A DNA stretch of 64,000 bases from Streptomyces vilmorinianum (GCF_005517195.1 NZ_CP040244.1:5598001-5662000); one strand, 5' to 3'. Positions 24,050 to 32,455 are shown, counted from the first letter of the stretch. The notes: generated from the sequence alone by a model not told the origin. Program-made: numbers and translations.

Positions 24050-24835
24050 ATGAGCGGAGTGTCAGTGACCAAGGGCTCGGAAAACGCCGTACCGGCGGCG
24101 GGCGACCTGGTCGTGCTGTCCAACGTGAACAAGCACTTCGGCGCGCTGCATGTGCTCCAGGACATCGACCTGACGATCGCCCGGGGCGAAGTCGTGGTCG
24201 TCATCGGACCCTCCGGGTCCGGCAAGTCCACGCTGTGCCGCACCATCAACCGCCTGGAGACGATCGACTCCGGCACCATCACCATCGACAACCGGCCGCT
24301 GCCCCAGGAGGGCAAGGAGCTGGCCCGGCTGCGCGCCGACGTCGGCATGGTCTTCCAGTCCTTCAATCTCTTCGCGCACAAGACCGTGCTCGAGAACGTG
24401 ATGCTGGGACAGGTCAAGGTCCGCAAGGCCGACAAGAAGGCCGCAGAGAACAAGGCCCGCGCGCTGCTCGACCGGGTGGGTGTCGGTACCCAGGCGGACA
24501 AGTACCCCGCGCAGCTCTCCGGCGGACAGCAGCAACGCGTCGCGATCGCCCGTGCGTTGGCGATGGACCCGAAGGTCATGCTGTTCGACGAGCCGACCTC
24601 GGCCCTCGACCCCGAGATGATCAACGAGGTTCTTGAGGTCATGCAGCAACTGGCGCGTGACGGGATGACGATGGTCGTCGTCACCCATGAGATGGGTTTC
24701 GCCCGTTCCGCCGCCAACCGCGTGGTGTTCATGGCGGACGGCAGGATCGTCGAAGAGGCCACGCCCGACCAGTTCTTCAGCAACCCGCGAAGCGACCGGG
24801 CCAAGGACTTCCTTTCGAAAATCCTGCACCACTGA
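24050..24835 (+). CDS. gluA: Glutamate ABC transporter ATP-binding protein GluA
   Basis: 261 aa polar amino-acid ABC ATPase. Walker A GPSGSGKST, Q-loop MVFQSFNLFAHKTV, signature LSGGQQQR, Walker B VMLFDEPTSALDPE and the H-switch VVTHEMGFA are all present. First gene of gluABCD, which imports glutamate; 62 bases before gluB. ATG at 24050 was chosen; a GTG five codons later (24065) has GGAG at 5 bases and is a real alternative, while the upstream in-frame ATG at 24005 lacks support. Expression is expected to be controlled by GluR-GluK. Confidence 0.93.
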   Translation: MSGVSVTKGSENAVPAAGDLVVLSNVNKHFGALHVLQDIDLTIARGEVVVVIGPSGSGKSTLCRTINRLETIDSGTITIDNRPLPQEGKELARLRADVGMVFQSFNLFAHKTVLENVMLGQVKVRKADKKAAENKARALLDRVGVGTQADKYPAQLSGGQQQRVAIARALAMDPKVMLFDEPTSALDPEMINEVLEVMQQLARDGMTMVVVTHEMGFARSAANRVVFMADGRIVEEATPDQFFSNPRSDRAKDFLSKILHH

Positions 24836-24897
24836 CGACGGTCAGCCCTCATGCTTCACCCTGCAGATCAACAACCCACGAACCAAGGGATGTTCAC

Positions 24898-25815
24898 ATG
24901 AAGCTCCGCAAGACCGCGGCCGTGGCCGTCGCCGTGCTCGCGCTGACCGCGACCGCCTGTGGTGGCAAGGAGGGCTCGGCCGGCGACAAGCCCGCCGTGA
25001 AGCCCGGCGACTCGAGCGCCCCGCAGCTTCCCAAGTACATCGTCGCCACCGACGTGAGCCTGGACTCGCCGACCTTCAAGAAGGCGAAGGAGCGCGGCAA
25101 GCTGATCATCGGCTCCAAGGCCGACCAGCCCTACCTCGGCTTCGAGGACCAGGCCACCAAGGAGCGGTCCGGCTTCGACATCGAGATCGCCAAGATGATC
25201 GCGGCGGAGCTCGGCTTCACCGAGGACAAGATCGAGTGGATGACCGTCGACTCCAAGGCCCGCGAGTCGACGATCTCGCTCGGCAAGATCGACTACTACG
25301 TCGGTACGTACACGATCAACGACAAGCGCAAGGCGCTCGTCGGCTTCGCGGGTCCTTACTACAAGGCCGGCGCCGACCTCCTGGTCCGCAAGGACGAGAC
25401 CGCGATCACCGGTCCGCAGAGCCTCAAGGGCAAGAAGGTCTGCTCCATCACGGGCTCCACCCCGCTGCAGGAGATCAAGAAGCCCGAGTACGGTGCCCAG
25501 ACCGTCGAGCTCGCCAAGTACTCGGACTGCGTGCAGCAGCTGCTCACCAAGCAGGTCGACGCCGTCACCACGGACGACTCGATCCTCAAGGGCTACGCCG
25601 CCGCCAACGCCGGCAAGCTCAAGGTGGTCGGCAAGCCGTTCACCGAGGAGCCCTACGGCGTCGGCATGAACAAGGACGACAAGGTCCTGCGCGCCAAGGT
25701 CAACGACATCCTTGAGAAGAAGATCCAGGACGGCACGTACAAGAAGATCTACGAGGCGACTCTGGGTCTGTCCGGCTCCGCGTACGTTGCGCCGCCGGCC
25801 GTCAACCGCTACTGA
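24898..25815 (+). CDS. gluB: Glutamate-binding lipoprotein GluB
   Basis: 305 aa extracellular solute-binding lipoprotein (SBP family 3). Signal peptide MKLRKTAAVAVAVLALTATA with lipidated Cys21, then a linker and the binding domain: ADQPYLGFEDQATKERSGFDIEIAK in outline, KIDYYVGTYTINDKRK, VCSITGSTPLQEIKK, and QVDAVTTDDSILKGYA. It delivers glutamate to GluCD. ATG preceded by AAGGGATG. A stable hairpin follows its stop, which may favour expression of gluB over the downstream permease genes. Confidence 0.93.
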   Translation: MKLRKTAAVAVAVLALTATACGGKEGSAGDKPAVKPGDSSAPQLPKYIVATDVSLDSPTFKKAKERGKLIIGSKADQPYLGFEDQATKERSGFDIEIAKMIAAELGFTEDKIEWMTVDSKARESTISLGKIDYYVGTYTINDKRKALVGFAGPYYKAGADLLVRKDETAITGPQSLKGKKVCSITGSTPLQEIKKPEYGAQTVELAKYSDCVQQLLTKQVDAVTTDDSILKGYAAANAGKLKVVGKPFTEEPYGVGMNKDDKVLRAKVNDILEKKIQDGTYKKIYEATLGLSGSAYVAPPAVNRY

Positions 25816-25833
25816 CAGCACGCTTGAACGCGA

Positions 25834-25859
25834 GCGCCCCGTACGGGAGTACGGGGCGC
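25834..25859 (+). terminator. 11-bp perfect hairpin between gluB and gluC
   Basis: Arms 25834-25844 and 25849-25859 are perfectly complementary around a GGGA loop. It lies 18 bases after the gluB stop and about 80 bases before gluC, without a U-tract. In importer operons such structures lower downstream expression or protect the upstream mRNA, giving more binding protein than permease. Confidence 0.65.
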
Positions 25860-25938
25860 CGCTCCCCTGCGCGCGCCTCACCCTTGCCTTGCCCGTATGC
25901 CTTGTCCGTAGGCCGCTGACCGCCGACGCGGAGACCTC

Positions 25939-26586
25939 ATGAACGTACTGCTCGACCATTTCCCGGAGTTCCGCGACGGCTTCATAGGAACCGTGTCGAT
26001 CACCGCCGTCAGCTCGGTCATCGCGCTGGTCCTCGGCATCATCGTCGCCGGCTTCCGGGTCTCGCCCGTCCCTCCGCTGCGCTTCTTCGGCACAGCCTGG
26101 GTCACGCTGCTGCGCAACACCCCGCTGACGCTGCTCTTCCTCGTCTCGTTCTTCGTTGTCCCGGAGATCTTCTTCCCGGGCATGAGCCCCTTCGTGCTCG
26201 GCTCGCTCGCGCTGGGCTTCTACACCTCCGCATTCGTCTGTGAGGCCGTCCGCTCCGGCATCAGCACCGTGCCGCTCGGTCAGGCGGAGGCCGCCCGCTC
26301 ACTGGGAATGACGTTCTTTCAGACGCTGCGGATGATCGTGCTGCCGCAGGCCACCCGGACCGTACTGCCGCCGCTGAGCTCGATCTTCATCGCCCTCACC
26401 AAGAACTCGGCTATCGCCGGCGCCTTCAGCGTCACCGAACTCTTCGGCTGGCAGACACTGATGAGCGAGCAGGGCTACGCCATCGGCCCGATCTTTGTCT
26501 GGGTGGCCGCCGCGTACCTGGTCGTCACCTTCACCATCAGCGGGATCTTCCGTCTCCTTGAGCGCCGCATGGAGGTCGCCCGATGA
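25939..26586 (+). CDS. gluC: Glutamate ABC transporter permease GluC
   Basis: 215 aa inner-membrane permease of the His/Glu/Gln/Arg/opine family. About five membrane helices; the EAA coupling loop is visible as CEAVRSGISTVPLGQAEAARSLGM around residues 98-121, ending in the usual G-rich segment. ATG preceded by GGAG at 5 bases. It forms a heterodimer with GluD, driven by GluA and fed by GluB. Its stop overlaps the gluD start by four bases (ATGA), so the two are translationally coupled. Confidence 0.92.
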   Translation: MNVLLDHFPEFRDGFIGTVSITAVSSVIALVLGIIVAGFRVSPVPPLRFFGTAWVTLLRNTPLTLLFLVSFFVVPEIFFPGMSPFVLGSLALGFYTSAFVCEAVRSGISTVPLGQAEAARSLGMTFFQTLRMIVLPQATRTVLPPLSSIFIALTKNSAIAGAFSVTELFGWQTLMSEQGYAIGPIFVWVAAAYLVVTFTISGIFRLLERRMEVAR

Positions 26587-27509
26587 GTGCCAGCGTTCTC
26601 TACGACACCCCGGGCCCCAAGGCGCGCGTCCGCAACCGGATCTACGCCGCTCTGGGCACTGTGGCCATCATCGCGCTCGTCGCCGTGAGCATCCTCCGGC
26701 TCGGGGACAAGGGTCATCTCGACCCGGCGATGTGGGACATCTTCAACTACGCGGGCATCCGGCAGAACATCGCCGAGGCTCTCCTCTCCACCCTGAAGGC
26801 GTTCGGTCTCGCGGCCGTCGGTTCGCTCGTTCTCGGTGTCCTGCTCGCTGTCGCCCGGCTGTCCGACCACCGGCCCGTCCGCGTGGTGGCCACCGGCTTC
26901 ATCGAGGTCTTCCGCTCCATCCCGCTGCTGATCACGATCTACGCCGTGTGGGTCGGCTTCCTCGTCGACTACTCGATGTGGGCCCTCGCCCTCGGCCTGT
27001 CGATCTACAACGGGTGCGTCCAGGCCGAGGTCCTGCGCGCCGGCGTGAACTCGGTGCCGAAGGGCCAGCGCGAGGCCGCGTACGCCCTGGGCATGAGCAA
27101 GACCCAGGTGATGACGAACGTCCTGATGCCGCAGGCCGTCCGGGCGATGCTGCCGACGATCATCAGCCAGCTGGTGGTCACCCTGAAGGACACCTCGCTC
27201 GGCTTCGTCATCCTCTACCCCGAACTGCTCTACTCGGCCCGGCTGATCGCCTCCAACACGCAGGTCAACGGCCAGTACCCGTACGTCTCCACGATCGTGG
27301 TCTTCGGCGCCATCTACATCGCGCTGTGTCTGGCGCTCTCCGCGCTGGCGACGTGGATCGAGAAGCGGGGCCGGCGGGCGAAGACCGGGATCGCGGTCCA
27401 CGCGGCGGCCGACCCGGCGGAGGCGCCCGGAGTGCTGGACGACGCGGCGCCCACGGGTACCGGTGACGGGCCCGACGTGGCCGACGGGCCTGGTATCACG
27501 AAGAACTGA
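26583..27509 (+). CDS. gluD: Glutamate ABC transporter permease GluD
   Basis: 308 aa, second permease of the importer. A cytoplasmic N-terminus with an early helix (IYAALGTVAIIALVAVSIL in outline) precedes the transport core; the coupling loop EVLRAGVNSVPKGQREAAYALGM is well preserved. The last 40 residues are a hydrophilic Ala/Asp/Gly/Pro tail (DDAAPTGTGDGPDVADG) that permeases of this family do not need. Coupled to gluC by ATGA overlap; a 14-bp hairpin follows its stop, so it ends the operon. Confidence 0.92.
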   Translation: MSASVLYDTPGPKARVRNRIYAALGTVAIIALVAVSILRLGDKGHLDPAMWDIFNYAGIRQNIAEALLSTLKAFGLAAVGSLVLGVLLAVARLSDHRPVRVVATGFIEVFRSIPLLITIYAVWVGFLVDYSMWALALGLSIYNGCVQAEVLRAGVNSVPKGQREAAYALGMSKTQVMTNVLMPQAVRAMLPTIISQLVVTLKDTSLGFVILYPELLYSARLIASNTQVNGQYPYVSTIVVFGAIYIALCLALSALATWIEKRGRRAKTGIAVHAAADPAEAPGVLDDAAPTGTGDGPDVADGPGITKN

Positions 27510-27526
27510 CAGTATGTGACATCATC

Positions 27527-27558
27527 CGGGGGCAGTGGCGGTCGCGCCGCTGCCCCCG
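27527..27558 (+). terminator. 14-bp hairpin after gluD
   Basis: Arms 27527-27540 and 27545-27558 pair over 14 bp with one G-T wobble around a GTCG loop, starting 18 bases after the gluD stop. This is the likely end of the gluABCD transcript. Confidence 0.75.
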
Positions 27559-27672
27559 TCACTTGACGCAAGCACCCGCAGTGGGTTGCATACGTTCTGT
27601 GATCACGCACCGGGCTCGCGCCACACTTCGCTGTGCTACCCGCATGACCGAACGGCCTTCAGGAGCCGCGCC

Positions 27673-29373
27673 GTGGACCCGGTGATCATCGTCGGCGCGG
27701 GGCCCGTGGGCCTCGCGCTCTCCCTTGCCCTGGCCTCGCAGGGCGTACCCAGCGTCGTCCTGGACGAGGGCCCGGGCAAGGAGGAACCGCGCCCCGCCCG
27801 GACCGTCGTGCTGCGCGCCGACATGGCCGCGATGATGGAACGGCTCGGCTGCGCCACCCTCCGTGACGAGGGGGTCCGCTGGGTCGGCTGGCGCTCACTG
27901 CGACGCAAGCAACAGATGAGGCACATCGAGCTTGATCTCGGCCTCGGTGGTACGGAGAGTGACGGCGGGGGCGGCCTGGTGGCTCCGCTGCACATCCCGC
28001 AGCACGCCCTCGCGCGCGGCCTGCGCGACGCGATCGCCGGCCAGGAGCTCGTCCAGCTCGTCACCGATGCCCGTCTCGACACGATCGAGCAGGACGCGAG
28101 CGGCGTCACCGCACACACCCGACGCCCCGGATCCGGCCTCAGTCCCAGCCCCAGCCCCAGCCCCAGCTCCGGCTCCGGCTCCGGCTCCGGCGGGACCTGG
28201 TGGCGCGGCAGCCATCTGGTCGGCTGCGACGGCGCCCGCTCCACGGTCCGCAAGCTGCTCTCCATCCGCTTCCCCGGCCGTACGGCGGTGGAGCGGCACG
28301 CCGTCGCCGCGCTGCGCACCGAACTCCCCTGGCCCGGTGAGGCCCTGTTGCACCGTCAGCCGCCGTGGCGGGGCGGCGGCGACGAGATCACGGCCCGCCC
28401 GCTGCCCGACGGGGTCTGGCGGATCGACTGGCTGCTGCCGCCGCGCGGGGAGCTCGTCACGCCCGACGCGCTGGTCACCAGGATCCGCGACACCCTGGCG
28501 GGCTGGTGCGGCGGCGAGACACCCCCGTACGAGTTGATCGACACCGGCGTCCACACGCTGCACCACCGGCTCGCCCGGCGCTGGCGCGTGGACCGGGTCT
28601 TCCTCGCGGGCGACGCCGCGCATCTGCTGGGCGCCGTCGGCACCCAGGGCCTCGACGAGGGGCTGCGGGACGCCGACAACCTGGCCTGGAAGCTCGCGTA
28701 CGCCTGGCACCACGGGGCCTCGGACACGCTGCTCGACAGCTACCAGAGCGAGCGGCGGGCGGCCGTGGCCTCCCGGTTGCGGGCCGCCGACCAGTCGCTG
28801 CCCGTGCTGCGCGGCGGCGGGGGGCTGCGGACGTATCTCGCGGGTGGCTCACGCGGTCACGACTCCCTGCTGACGGATGGTCACCTGGGGCGCGGCCCGC
28901 TGGGCGCGCCCCCCGCGTACCCGCACTCCCCCCTCGCGCCCCAGGACGCCGGTGCGTCCCGGACGCCGGTCGGCACGGGCGCCGGCGCGCCGGTCGAGGA
29001 CGTCCCCGTCACCGCCCCCGACGGCACGACCGTACGGCTGCGGGACCGGCTCGGTCAGGGGCGGCTCCTGGTGGTCCTGGTCGCGCCCGGGACGGGTGTG
29101 TGGGACCGGCGGCACTGGATGAGCGCCGGCGTGATGCCCCGGCTCGTGGAGGCGGTGCGGGCCCTGCCCGTGAAGGCGGAGCTGCTGGTGACCGAGGCGT
29201 ACCCGGGCGCCGCGGCCCACACGGTCCTGCTGGTACGGCCGGACGGGCATCTGGTCGCGTCGTTCCCCGGAGTCCGGCCGGAGGAGCTGTACGCGGCGGC
29301 GGACGCGACCCGGGGTGGTTCGACGGCCGCCGAGGCGGCTGCCGAGAAGAACCGCACCGCGGACATCAATTGA
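27673..29373 (+). CDS. FAD-dependent aromatic-type monooxygenase
   Basis: 566 aa. PheA/TfdB-type flavoprotein hydroxylase: N-terminal Rossmann motif IIVGAGPVGLALSLALA (about residues 4-20), a mid GCDGARSTVRKLL (DG motif), and FLAGDAAHLLGAVGTQGLDEGLRDADNLAWKLA in outline (GD motif). The C-terminal ~100 residues form a thioredoxin-like domain (RLLVVLVAPGTG, LLVRPDGHLVASF), usual for this family. A Ser-Pro/Ser-Gly repeat (about 156-174) splits the FAD domain. GTG at 27673 follows AGGAG at 7 bases, making it better than upstream starts. Substrate unknown; no partner genes suggest a pathway. Confidence 0.88.
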   Translation: MDPVIIVGAGPVGLALSLALASQGVPSVVLDEGPGKEEPRPARTVVLRADMAAMMERLGCATLRDEGVRWVGWRSLRRKQQMRHIELDLGLGGTESDGGGGLVAPLHIPQHALARGLRDAIAGQELVQLVTDARLDTIEQDASGVTAHTRRPGSGLSPSPSPSPSSGSGSGSGGTWWRGSHLVGCDGARSTVRKLLSIRFPGRTAVERHAVAALRTELPWPGEALLHRQPPWRGGGDEITARPLPDGVWRIDWLLPPRGELVTPDALVTRIRDTLAGWCGGETPPYELIDTGVHTLHHRLARRWRVDRVFLAGDAAHLLGAVGTQGLDEGLRDADNLAWKLAYAWHHGASDTLLDSYQSERRAAVASRLRAADQSLPVLRGGGGLRTYLAGGSRGHDSLLTDGHLGRGPLGAPPAYPHSPLAPQDAGASRTPVGTGAGAPVEDVPVTAPDGTTVRLRDRLGQGRLLVVLVAPGTGVWDRRHWMSAGVMPRLVEAVRALPVKAELLVTEAYPGAAAHTVLLVRPDGHLVASFPGVRPEELYAAADATRGGSTAAEAAAEKNRTADIN

Positions 29374-29384
29374 CCCTCACAGGC

Positions 29385-29397
29385 GTACATGGTGTAC
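29385..29397. promoter_or_regulatory. GTACA-TGG-TGTAC dyad upstream of the Cys leader
   Basis: A perfect 5-bp dyad with a 3-base centre lies 12 bases after the monooxygenase stop and 48 bases before the leader peptide ATG. It could be a regulator site for the cysteine dioxygenase unit. No known consensus is claimed. Confidence 0.35.
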
Positions 29398-29444
29398 TCC
29401 GGAGCGTGACCGACACCGATGTGTGCCTGTGGCGGAGGGTCCAT

Positions 29445-29492
29445 ATGGACCTCGTCCGCTACGCGGGCTGCGTGTGTCGCCCGTCCTGCTGA
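29445..29492 (+). CDS. Cys-rich leader peptide upstream of cysteine dioxygenase
   Basis: A 15-codon ORF encoding MDLVRYAGCVCRPSC, with GGAGGG 5 bases before its ATG, ends 88 bases upstream of the cysteine dioxygenase start. Three of its last seven sense codons are Cys (TGC, TGT, TGC), the last immediately before the stop. An in-frame GTG at 29406 could extend it to 28 residues, but its GGAG lies too close. The composition, size and location are those of a cysteine-responsive regulatory uORF: ribosome speed over the Cys codons would report charged tRNA-Cys and set expression of the downstream cysteine-degrading genes. Function inferred; coding supported by the excellent ribosome binding site. 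Confidence 0.7.
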   Translation: MDLVRYAGCVCRPSC

Positions 29493-29579
29493 ATTCGCCC
29501 CTCCCCTCGCGCGCCCCTCGCCGCTGACGTCGGCGTACTCTCGCGCGCTTCTCCCCGCGAACCCTCAGGACGGTCTCCC

Positions 29580-30155
29580 GTGACCCAGCACGTCTCAGCG
29601 CCCTCCGCGGTCTCCTCCGGCTCCCCCGCCCCCATCGTTCCTCTCGCCCCCATCGCCCCCGTCGCCCCGACCGAAGCGGACCTTCTGGACTTCGTCCGCC
29701 GCACCGCGGCGGACACCGACCTGGTCGACTCGCTGCCGCTCGATCCCGAGGGCCGTACCTGGGTACGGCTCGACGGGCCCGGCGGCAGCGAGGCCTGGCT
29801 CATCGGCTGGCCGCCCGGCACCGGCACCGGCTGGCACGACCACGCCGAGTCGCGCGGCGCGTTCGCCACCGCACGCGGCGCCCTGAAGGAGAACTCCCTG
29901 GCGGTGCGACTGCCTTCGGGCGGCTGGAAGACCCTGGAACTGGCCGACGGGGTCGACCGGGAGCGGACCTTGCCGGCGGGCAAGGGCCGTGCGTTCGGGC
30001 GGCACCATGTGCACGAGGTGCTCAACGAGTCCCGTGACGCGCACGCCGTGTCGGTCCACGCGTACTACCCGCCGCTCCCCCTGATCCGGCGCTTCAGCCG
30101 GTCGGGCGCGGTGCTCCGTCTTGAGCAGGTCGAGCGTCCGGAGGACTGGCAGTGA
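29580..30155 (+). CDS. Cysteine dioxygenase family protein
   Basis: 191 aa cupin that oxidises L-cysteine to cysteine sulfinate with O2 and a mononuclear iron. Iron ligands are likely His86 and His88 (GWHDHAESRGAF) and His145 (RHHVHEVLN). The first ~30 residues are a Pro/Ala/Ser-rich extension before the fold (TEADLLDFVRRTAADTDL). GTG start, with AGGA about 9 bases upstream. It follows a Cys-rich leader ORF and overlaps the rhodanese gene by 4 bases, forming a cysteine-catabolic unit. Confidence 0.87.
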   Translation: MTQHVSAPSAVSSGSPAPIVPLAPIAPVAPTEADLLDFVRRTAADTDLVDSLPLDPEGRTWVRLDGPGGSEAWLIGWPPGTGTGWHDHAESRGAFATARGALKENSLAVRLPSGGWKTLELADGVDRERTLPAGKGRAFGRHHVHEVLNESRDAHAVSVHAYYPPLPLIRRFSRSGAVLRLEQVERPEDWQ

Positions 30156-30604
30156 GCGAGCGCGGCGCAACCGAGCCCGTGGGGATCGACACGCTGCTGG
30201 AGCGGGTCAGGTCCGGCCTGGACCGTATCGATGCGCGCGCGGCCTACGAGGCGTACGAGGCGGGTGACGCGCTCCTGGTCGACATCCGGTACGCGGCGCT
30301 GCGCGGCCGGGACGGGCTGATCCCCGGCGCGCTGGTCGTGGAGCGCAACGAGCTGGAGTGGCGGCTCGATCCGCTGGGCAGCCATCGCGCGCCGGAGGCG
30401 AACAGTCACGACCTGCGGGTGGTGGTGCTCTGCAACGAGGGCTACGCGTCCTCGCTGGCGGCCGCCTCGCTGCGGCAGCTGGGGCTGCACCGGGCGACCG
30501 ATGTGATCGGCGGCTTCCAGGCGTGGAAGGGGGCGGGCCTTCCGGTGCTGCTGTCCGGGGCGAGCGGTCAGCCGGTACGGCCGTGGCAGGCTCCCGGCCG
30601 CTGA
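30152..30604 (+). CDS. Rhodanese-like sulfurtransferase domain protein
   Basis: 150 aa single-domain rhodanese. LLVDIRYAALRGRDGLIPGAL carries the N-terminal consensus (30-60), and the active-site loop is CNEGYAS with Cys94; GGFQAWKGAGLPV closes the fold. It probably handles sulfane sulfur produced by cysteine breakdown. It is translationally coupled to the cysteine dioxygenase (GTGA overlap), an arrangement repeated in other actinobacteria. Donor and acceptor are unknown. Confidence 0.88.
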   Translation: MSERGATEPVGIDTLLERVRSGLDRIDARAAYEAYEAGDALLVDIRYAALRGRDGLIPGALVVERNELEWRLDPLGSHRAPEANSHDLRVVVLCNEGYASSLAAASLRQLGLHRATDVIGGFQAWKGAGLPVLLSGASGQPVRPWQAPGR

Positions 30605-30753
30605 GACCTGAAGTCGCGTACGGAGCGGGCCGGGACGGGCCGGGGCGAGCCGTGCAGGCCTGACGGGTCGCCGGCGGACCTCCGGCCCCTTCGGTCCGAG
30701 GGTCCGGGCGGACCGCTGCTCTCCGCCTTCCGCCCTCCTGCTCCCCGTCCCGT

Positions 30754-31320
30754 CTAGAAGGGCTCTTCCAGCCCCTCCGTGTCCTCGCCCTCTTCCTCCA
30801 GGGCCTGTCTGACGACCCGCAGGGCCATGCCCTCCGGGTATCCCTTGCGGGCGAGCATCCCCGCGAGCCTGCGGAGCCGGCGGTCCCGGTCGAGCCCGCG
30901 GGTGGCGCGGAGCTTGCGGTCGACGAGCTCGCGCGCGGTGATCTCCTCCTGCTCGGAGTCCAGTTGCCCCACCGCGTCCTGGATCAGCGAGGGGTCGACG
31001 CCCTTGGTGCGCAGCTCGCGGGCGAGCGCCCGGCGGGCCAGCCCGCGCCCGTGGTGCCGGGACTCGACCCACGCGTCCGCGAAGGCGGCGTCGTCGATCA
31101 GCCCGACGTCCTCGAAGCGGGAGAGGACCTCCTCGGCGACCTCGTCGGGGATCTCACGCTTGCGCAGGGCGTCGGCGAGCTGCTTGCGCGTACGGGGGGT
31201 CCCGGTGAGCAGGCGCAGGCAGATCGCCCGCGCCCGCTCAGCCGGATCCTGGGGCGACAGCTCCTTCTCGGCCCTCGACGAGTCGGGGCTGTCGCCCGGC
31301 CATTCGGTGCGACCGGTCAC
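30754..31320 (-). CDS. recX: RecA regulator RecX
   Basis: 188 aa. Helical RecX repeats are visible: ICLRLLTGTPRTRKQLADALRKREI, VEEVLSRFEDVGLIDDAAFADAWVESR in outline, and RALARELRTKGVDPSLI; DRKLRATRGLDRDRRLRRLAGMLARKGYPEG follows. RecX binds and limits RecA filaments. It starts at GTG (31320), 4 bases after the recA stop, so it is co-transcribed with and probably coupled to recA. The acidic C-terminal tail (EEEGEDTEGLEEPF) is typical of streptomycete members. Confidence 0.93.
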   Translation of the reverse strand: MTGRTEWPGDSPDSSRAEKELSPQDPAERARAICLRLLTGTPRTRKQLADALRKREIPDEVAEEVLSRFEDVGLIDDAAFADAWVESRHHGRGLARRALARELRTKGVDPSLIQDAVGQLDSEQEEITARELVDRKLRATRGLDRDRRLRRLAGMLARKGYPEGMALRVVRQALEEEGEDTEGLEEPF

Positions 31321-31324
31321 CGGG

Positions 31325-32455
31325 TCAGCTCTTGGCTGCCGGGGCCTTGGTCGCCTTGGTGGCCTTGGCCGCCGGGGCGGTCTTCGCCGCCTCGTCCGTG
31401 GCCGCGGCCTCCGTGCCACCCGCGGCGTCCGCACCCGCCTCGGCCGGCGCGGCGCCCGGACGGACGCCGACGCCCAGCTTCTCCTTGATCTTCTTCTCGA
31501 TCTCGTCGGCGAGGTCGGGGTTGTCCTTCAGGAAGTTGCGGGCGTTCTCCTTGCCCTGGCCGAGCTGGTCGCCCTCGTACGTGTACCAGGCGCCGGCCTT
31601 GCGCACGAAGCCGTGCTCCACGCCCATGTCGATCAGGCCGCCCTCTCGGCTGATGCCCTGGCCGTAGAGGATGTCGAACTCGGCCTGCTTGAAGGGCGGC
31701 GCGACCTTGTTCTTGACGACCTTGACGCGGGTGCGGTTACCGACCGCGTCCGTGCCGTCCTTGAGGGTCTCGATGCGGCGGATGTCGAGACGCACCGACG
31801 CGTAGAACTTCAGGGCGCGGCCACCGGTCGTGGTCTCGGGCGAGCCGAACATCACGCCGATCTTCTCGCGGAGCTGGTTGATGAAGATCGCGGTGGTCTT
31901 GGACTGGTTGAGCGCGCTGGTGATCTTCCGGAGGGCCTGGCTCATCAGACGGGCCTGGAGACCCACGTGCGAGTCACCCATCTCACCCTCGATCTCCGCA
32001 CGCGGGACGAGCGCGGCGACGGAGTCGATGACGATCAGGTCGAGGGCGCCGGAGCGGACCAGCATGTCGACGATCTCGAGGGCCTGCTCACCGTTGTCCG
32101 GCTGGGACAGGATGAGGTTGTCGATGTCGACCCCGAGCTTCTTCGCGTACTCGGGGTCGAGGGCGTGCTCGGCGTCCACGAACGCGACCTGGCCGCCGGC
32201 CTTCTGGGCGTTGGCGACGGCGTGCAGGGTCAGGGTCGTCTTACCGGAGGACTCCGGTCCGTAGATCTCCACGACACGGCCGCGGGGCAGTCCGCCGACA
32301 CCGAGGGCGATGTCGAGGGCGGTCGAGCCGGTGGAGATCACCTCGATCGGCTCCTGGGTGCGGTCGCCCATGCGCATCACGGCACCCTTGCCGAATTGCC
32401 GTTCAATCTGCGCGAGGGCGGCATCGAGTGCCTTCTCGCGGTCGGTACCTGCCAT
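31325..32455 (-). CDS. recA: Recombinase RecA
   Basis: 376 aa ATP-dependent strand-exchange protein. Walker A GPESSGKT (66-73), Walker B LIVIDSVAALVP, DNA-binding loops (VGLQARLMSQALRKIT and INQLREKIGVMFGSPETTTGG in outline), then a C-terminal domain and a lineage-typical Ala/Lys-rich tail (AAKATKATKAPAAKS). ATG at 32455 follows GGTGG; an in-frame longer form would run across the promoter and is rejected. Two promoter elements known for streptomycete recA are upstream. recX follows. Confidence 0.98.
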   Translation of the reverse strand: MAGTDREKALDAALAQIERQFGKGAVMRMGDRTQEPIEVISTGSTALDIALGVGGLPRGRVVEIYGPESSGKTTLTLHAVANAQKAGGQVAFVDAEHALDPEYAKKLGVDIDNLILSQPDNGEQALEIVDMLVRSGALDLIVIDSVAALVPRAEIEGEMGDSHVGLQARLMSQALRKITSALNQSKTTAIFINQLREKIGVMFGSPETTTGGRALKFYASVRLDIRRIETLKDGTDAVGNRTRVKVVKNKVAPPFKQAEFDILYGQGISREGGLIDMGVEHGFVRKAGAWYTYEGDQLGQGKENARNFLKDNPDLADEIEKKIKEKLGVGVRPGAAPAEAGADAAGGTEAAATDEAAKTAPAAKATKATKAPAAKS

